This document shows, one piece after another, positions 55,982 through 58,926 of a stretch of 58,926 bases of DNA. A program made the position numbers and the translations under genes. The notes under the pieces are model-generated. The model did no database searches, was not told the origin of the DNA, and saw only the letters and a list, made by a program, of their open reading frames with translations. Every line of letters begins with the position of its first letter. Within the stretch, counting starts at the first letter, position 1. The stretch is from an uncultured Ruminococcus sp. (GTDB lineage: Bacteria > Bacillota > Clostridia > Oscillospirales > Acutalibacteraceae): the NCBI GenBank assembly GCA_902765855.1, contig CACXBF010000010.1:1-58926 (forward strand), read 5' to 3'.

Positions 55982-57304
55982 TTAACTAAACAAGAAAGGA
56001 TATGGGTCTATCTTTGTACCATTGTCGATAATCTCAAAATGTAAATGTGGTCCTGTAGAATATCCTGTCGAACCTACCTCTGCAATCTTTTGTCCTGCGC
56101 TAACCTTATCCCCTGCTGATACACAAAGCTTACTGCAATGACCATAAAGTGTCTTATAACCATTTTCGTGGTCAATTATAACATATCTTCCATAGCCAGA
56201 ATTATCTTCCTGAGCAAGTATAACTGTACCGCCATCAGATGCTACAATATCTGCACCATACACATCGCTGCCAGAAATATCAAGTCCGTTGTGGTTTGTT
56301 CCCCATCTTGGTCCAAATCCACTTGTAATAGTATCATAGTTTGGTAAAGGCCAACTAAATTTTCCAAGAGAAGCACCAACATTATCGTTCGTTCCAATAG
56401 TTGTAACTTCATTCACAACCTCAGAAATAATTTCTTTATCAAGAACCTTTTCTGAAACCGCTCTCCCATCAATATATGTAATCTGAGATGTAGTCTTTGT
56501 TTCGCCGTTTTTACCTTCAGTTGTAACTTCCTTATATGAGGTACTAAGTTTATCGTCTTTAACAGTTTCTTTTTTAAATTTTACCACCTCAGTTTCTGTT
56601 TTTGTAACAGTAAACTTTATAGATATTGGTGATTTCTTATACTTTACTGTAAGCTTATCACCGGTCTTAATCTTGCTTTTCTTTATAGCAGGATTTTGTT
56701 TTTCAAGTTCATCAACAGATATTCCATAATATTTAGCAATAGAAGCTCTTGTTTCTTTATTTTTAATTGTATGCGTAGTTGTAACTTCTGATTTTTCGCT
56801 TAAAATTGATTGCAAACCATCTTTGTCGGTAAGCTCGCTTTTCATGTGCATACCCTCAAGAATTTCTACCTTCTCAACAAACTGTGCTTTAGCGTCAGCA
56901 AAATTCTTAACTGCTTTCTTTTTTATAGATGATAGAATCGTTCTTATATCGTCATCAGATGTCATAACGGCAATAGTTTTTCCGTCTACTTTAAGTGAAT
57001 ATGCGGTTATAGGAATTTCTATATTTTCACTCATAGATTTTGTTGCCTTTGCAGCAGCAGTAAGGGTTCTTGCCTCCGCAATTCTTGCATCAGTATATGA
57101 AATCTCAGCAGGTGTTAAGGTTTGTTCACTACCAGACGATTTACTTTGCTCTGTGATTGAAAGTGGAACAAGCACTCCTGATACAGCAATCGCAGCAACT
57201 AAAATTCCGATAAGTATTTTCTTTTTATTACGCTTTTGATTAATGATTTCATCATCAATGAAATGCCCTTTATTATTCTGACTTTCAGAAGCGTGCTTCA
57301 TCAT
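55982..57304 (-). CDS. Membrane-anchored LysM-G5-M23 peptidoglycan metallopeptidase
   Basis: A 440-residue wall enzyme. A cytoplasmic head (1-28), a membrane segment (about 29-50), an unassigned region, a LysM domain (about 177-222, THTIKNKETRASIAKYYGISVDELEKQNP), a G5-like domain (about 225-305) and an M23 peptidase follow in order. The M23 zinc motifs are intact: H338xxxD342 and H420xH422 in GPHLHFEI. Domain order resembles the clostridial M23 enzymes acting at division or elongation. GAGGT is the ribosome site. It lacks a partner operon gene, and upstream is the hypothetical gene's terminator. Confidence 0.93.
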   Translation of the reverse strand: MMKHASESQNNKGHFIDDEIINQKRNKKKILIGILVAAIAVSGVLVPLSITEQSKSSGSEQTLTPAEISYTDARIAEARTLTAAAKATKSMSENIEIPITAYSLKVDGKTIAVMTSDDDIRTILSSIKKKAVKNFADAKAQFVEKVEILEGMHMKSELTDKDGLQSILSEKSEVTTTHTIKNKETRASIAKYYGISVDELEKQNPAIKKSKIKTGDKLTVKYKKSPISIKFTVTKTETEVVKFKKETVKDDKLSTSYKEVTTEGKNGETKTTSQITYIDGRAVSEKVLDKEIISEVVNEVTTIGTNDNVGASLGKFSWPLPNYDTITSGFGPRWGTNHNGLDISGSDVYGADIVASDGGTVILAQEDNSGYGRYVIIDHENGYKTLYGHCSKLCVSAGDKVSAGQKIAEVGSTGYSTGPHLHFEIIDNGTKIDPYPFLFS

Positions 57305-57507
57305 AAAACCTCACTTTAAAAATTATACTAATAAATTTAATGCGTACAATACTTTTTTAATTATATCAATTTTGTAACTATTTTTCAATGGAAAAATATG
57401 ATGTTTAAAAAATAATTTGTTAATATGATTTAAGAACCATTCCAAGCAATTAAAATAATGAAGAGTTTAAACTCTTCATTGTAGTTTACGAATATCTACG
57501 ATAAAAA

Positions 57508-57547
57508 AAGCCCTTTGAGAAAAGGATTATTCCTCTCTCAAAGGGCA
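57508..57547 (-). terminator. Terminator of the 57.6-58.1 kb gene
   Basis: GCCCTTTGAGAGAGG and CCTTTTCTCAAAGGGC arms on the minus strand, then TTTTTTT. The downstream-to-stop sequence resembles the flank at 53626-53690. Confidence 0.82.
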
Positions 57548-57575
57548 AACTGACAAACTGGAATTTTATGAATCT

Positions 57576-58079
57576 TTATTTAGAATAAAAATAAGGTATT
57601 ACTGTTCCATCAATATTTTTTTCCTGCTTTAAATCAGAATTATCTGTAAGAATTTGATTGTATATTTTATATAAATCTACACTTACAAATGTTTGCTCAT
57701 TAATCAAAGGTTTCGATATAATTTTAATCTTTTTCTCTGCCTCAATCTGCAAAAACCATAAGTTTGTTCCATAAATATTACTTTTCCAGGCACACAATCT
57801 TTCAACATCTTTAAACAAATAAGTTTTTCCAATGACCAATTTATATCCATAATCTGTTTTTTCAAAACTTCCAGTCTTATTAAACCATGACGAATGTTCT
57901 GTCAATTTTAAATAGATTGTGATAATAGTAATGGTAACTATCACAGAAATAAGCCAAAAAATCCATGGCATGGCAAATGTTTCTGACAAAATTGGGGATA
58001 TTAGTATCCATATAGCTATAAACAAACCACAAAAGCCATATCTTAAATAAAATCTTTGATACTGAAAATCTATATTCAT
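57576..58079 (-). CDS. Hypothetical membrane protein
   Basis: A 167-residue protein with two membrane segments (about 14-36 and 40-58, GFCGLFIAIWILISPILS and WIFWLISVIVTITIITIYL) followed by a soluble C-terminal half. No family is recognised. The C-terminal part (TDYGYKLVIGKTYLFKDVERLCAWKSNIYGTNLWFLQIEAEKKI) looks like a small beta domain. It has a weak purine-rich ribosome site (GAGAGAATGAAGA). It shares a terminator flank with the GNAT gene, and its neighbour is a CPBP gene; these are accessory-looking genes at the window edge. Confidence 0.65.
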   Translation of the reverse strand: MNIDFQYQRFYLRYGFCGLFIAIWILISPILSETFAMPWIFWLISVIVTITIITIYLKLTEHSSWFNKTGSFEKTDYGYKLVIGKTYLFKDVERLCAWKSNIYGTNLWFLQIEAEKKIKIISKPLINEQTFVSVDLYKIYNQILTDNSDLKQEKNIDGTVIPYFYSK

Positions 58080-58139
58080 TCTTCATTCTCTCAATAATTA
58101 TAAATTTTGTTTACACACAATACTTCACCAAACATCAAT

Positions 58140-58195
58140 TTGCATTTCTCCTCACTCAAAGGGCAAGTTGAAAAACTGGAATTTGCAGAGCCTAT
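58140..58195. repeat. Partial copy of the shared terminator flank
   Basis: CTCAAAGGGCAAGTTGAAAAACTGGAATTT (58155-58184) repeats the sequence at 57537-57566 with few changes, but only one hairpin arm is kept, so the terminator is degenerate. Confidence 0.7.
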
Positions 58196-58917
58196 ATCAT
58201 TGAAATGACTGTAATAATAACATCTATTCCATTTCCTAATAAATTTCCTATAAAATGGGCAGTCATTGGTACATATATATTTTTAGTCTTTATGTATGAA
58301 ATACTTAAAGGAAGCGCCCATATCATCGTTAAAAATATTCCCCATATCGTTAATGAATGTTCTATAGCATACAAAAACATACTTAATAAAGTTGTACTTA
58401 TGAGCATTCTTTTATTCTGAAAAGAAATCATGTTTTTTCTATAAAATGTTTCTTCCGTAATTGCAGGTAATATGATTGTAGATATTGCAAATATCGTTAA
58501 TGTCAGCCAACTATCTCTTCTTAGCGCAATCGTTCCTGTGTTGTAATTTGGAAATAAATTTTCCAGAATTATTGTTATAATAAATGCACTAACAAAAAGT
58601 AATGCAGTAATACTTACTTGTTTCCAAAATCTCTTACCGCCCTTTATGTTACTCAACCATTCTTTCAACGAAAAATCTTTCTTTATACAAAAGTATATCA
58701 GCAATAGCAGATAAAATATGAAATTAGTATAAATAAAATACTCCCTTGGAAATATAAAGCAGGATAATATAAATACACTCTCTATTATGATTGGTATTAT
58801 GTTTTTTCTCAGATATTTTCCCATTACTGGATATATAATAAAAAAGTGGACAAGTATGATAAAATAGAAGACAGAAAAAGGAGGAATAAAAATGTCTTCA
58901 AAAAATCCGAAATACAC
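58192..58917 (-). CDS. CPBP-family intramembrane protease, N-terminus uncertain
   Basis: A polytopic protein of up to 241 residues belonging to the CAAX-protease/bacteriocin-processing (Abi, CPBP) family. The glutamate motif EETFYRKN is at about 150, followed by the histidine in IEHSLTIWG and a second one in TAHFIGNLLGNG, so the catalytic set looks complete. Such proteins give self-immunity to bacteriocins or process peptides. The first ~25 codons lie antisense to the leader of a probable transposase gene, so this gene is probably truncated or re-started by an insertion. No companion bacteriocin gene is visible. Confidence 0.75.
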   Translation of the reverse strand: MYFGFFEDIFIPPFSVFYFIILVHFFIIYPVMGKYLRKNIIPIIIESVFILSCFIFPREYFIYTNFIFYLLLLIYFCIKKDFSLKEWLSNIKGGKRFWKQVSITALLFVSAFIITIILENLFPNYNTGTIALRRDSWLTLTIFAISTIILPAITEETFYRKNMISFQNKRMLISTTLLSMFLYAIEHSLTIWGIFLTMIWALPLSISYIKTKNIYVPMTAHFIGNLLGNGIDVIITVISMI

Positions 58918-58926
58918 CCAGGAATA
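58842..58926 (+). mobile_element. Left end of a probable insertion sequence
   Basis: GTGGACAAGTATGATAAAAT at 58842-58861 with an AAGGAGG site and a start codon shortly after is typical of the left end and leader of an IS. The exact boundary and the terminal inverted repeat cannot be confirmed because the element runs out of the window. Confidence 0.45.
58892..58926 (+). CDS. Transposase-like gene, partial (start only)
   Basis: ATG at 58892, with AAGGAGG 58878-58884 seven bases upstream, opens a frame MSSKNPKYTQE that reaches the window edge. The sequence resembles the N-terminus of IS3-family OrfA proteins (a charged start followed by YTQE/YSKEF). Only eleven codons are visible, so this is an inference from motif and leader. 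It is antisense to the start of the CPBP frame. Confidence 0.45.
   Translation, partial: MSSKNPKYTQE

Overview
The window looks like the chromosome of a low-GC anaerobic gut Clostridium-class bacterium, probably from the Ruminococcaceae/Oscillospirales. This rests on AT-rich sequence with purine-rich Shine-Dalgarno sites and frequent TTG/GTG starts, AdhE fermentation, Firmicutes-type RNase J, GdpP and FtsH gene order, a class A RNase P RNA, and families common in that group (DUF5711, DUF6465, DUF4358, VanW, GH25). No ribosomal RNA, tRNA, prophage or CRISPR array was seen. The species assignment is inference.

Layout. 0.1-6.2 kb (minus strand): a GlfT2-like galactofuranosyltransferase, an unknown helical protein coupled to a patatin-like lipase, a PflX-type radical SAM protein, a YaiI/YqxD protein and a small membrane protein. 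6.3-8.9 kb: adhE with a perfect promoter overlapped by a Rex-like palindrome. 9.4-12.2 kb: a DUF5711 protein and a ClC channel. 12.2-13.1 kb: a large non-coding repeat block with three tandem units. 13.2-15.0 kb: a small P-loop protein and pgi. 15.4-25.3 kb (minus): the housekeeping run rnj-gdpP-rplI-dnaB-tilS-hpt-ftsH. 25.5-29.7 kb (plus): rnhA, a frameshifted small membrane gene, then a three-gene surface-polymer operon (initiating sugar transferase, O-antigen-ligase-like protein, GH25 muramidase). 30.3-32.3 kb: malic enzyme, rnpB and a small XRE regulator. 32.5-35.1 kb (minus): an ABC-2 exporter. 35.8-38.7 kb (minus): YbjN protein, AraC regulator, S1-domain protein and a DivIC/FtsB-like protein. 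39.0-44.4 kb (plus): flavin reductase, SDR reductase, uvrA and a YccA/Bax-inhibitor membrane protein. 44.4-47.8 kb (minus): a GH13 enzyme and hflX. 48.1-57.3 kb: a cell-envelope neighbourhood (VanW protein, two M23 peptidases, HtrA, RluA, DUF4358, DUF6465, GNAT). 57.6-58.9 kb: a small membrane protein, a CPBP protease and the start of a probable insertion sequence at the right edge.

The most distinctive signal is not a gene. Five intergenic loci (about 5.1, 12.2, 29.7, 35.2 and 40.3 kb) carry members of one family of modular, palindrome-built repeats in both orientations. Several palindromes differ between copies by paired, compensatory changes. One locus holds three tandem units of 217/203/217 bp, and one copy is bracketed by an 8-bp direct repeat resembling a target-site duplication. 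No transposase that could mobilise them is encoded here. I found no clear multi-gene undescribed system. The best unexplained gene-level leads are the unknown gene coupled to the patatin, the ligase-like/GH25 mini-operon, and the genes near the right end that share a 3' flank.
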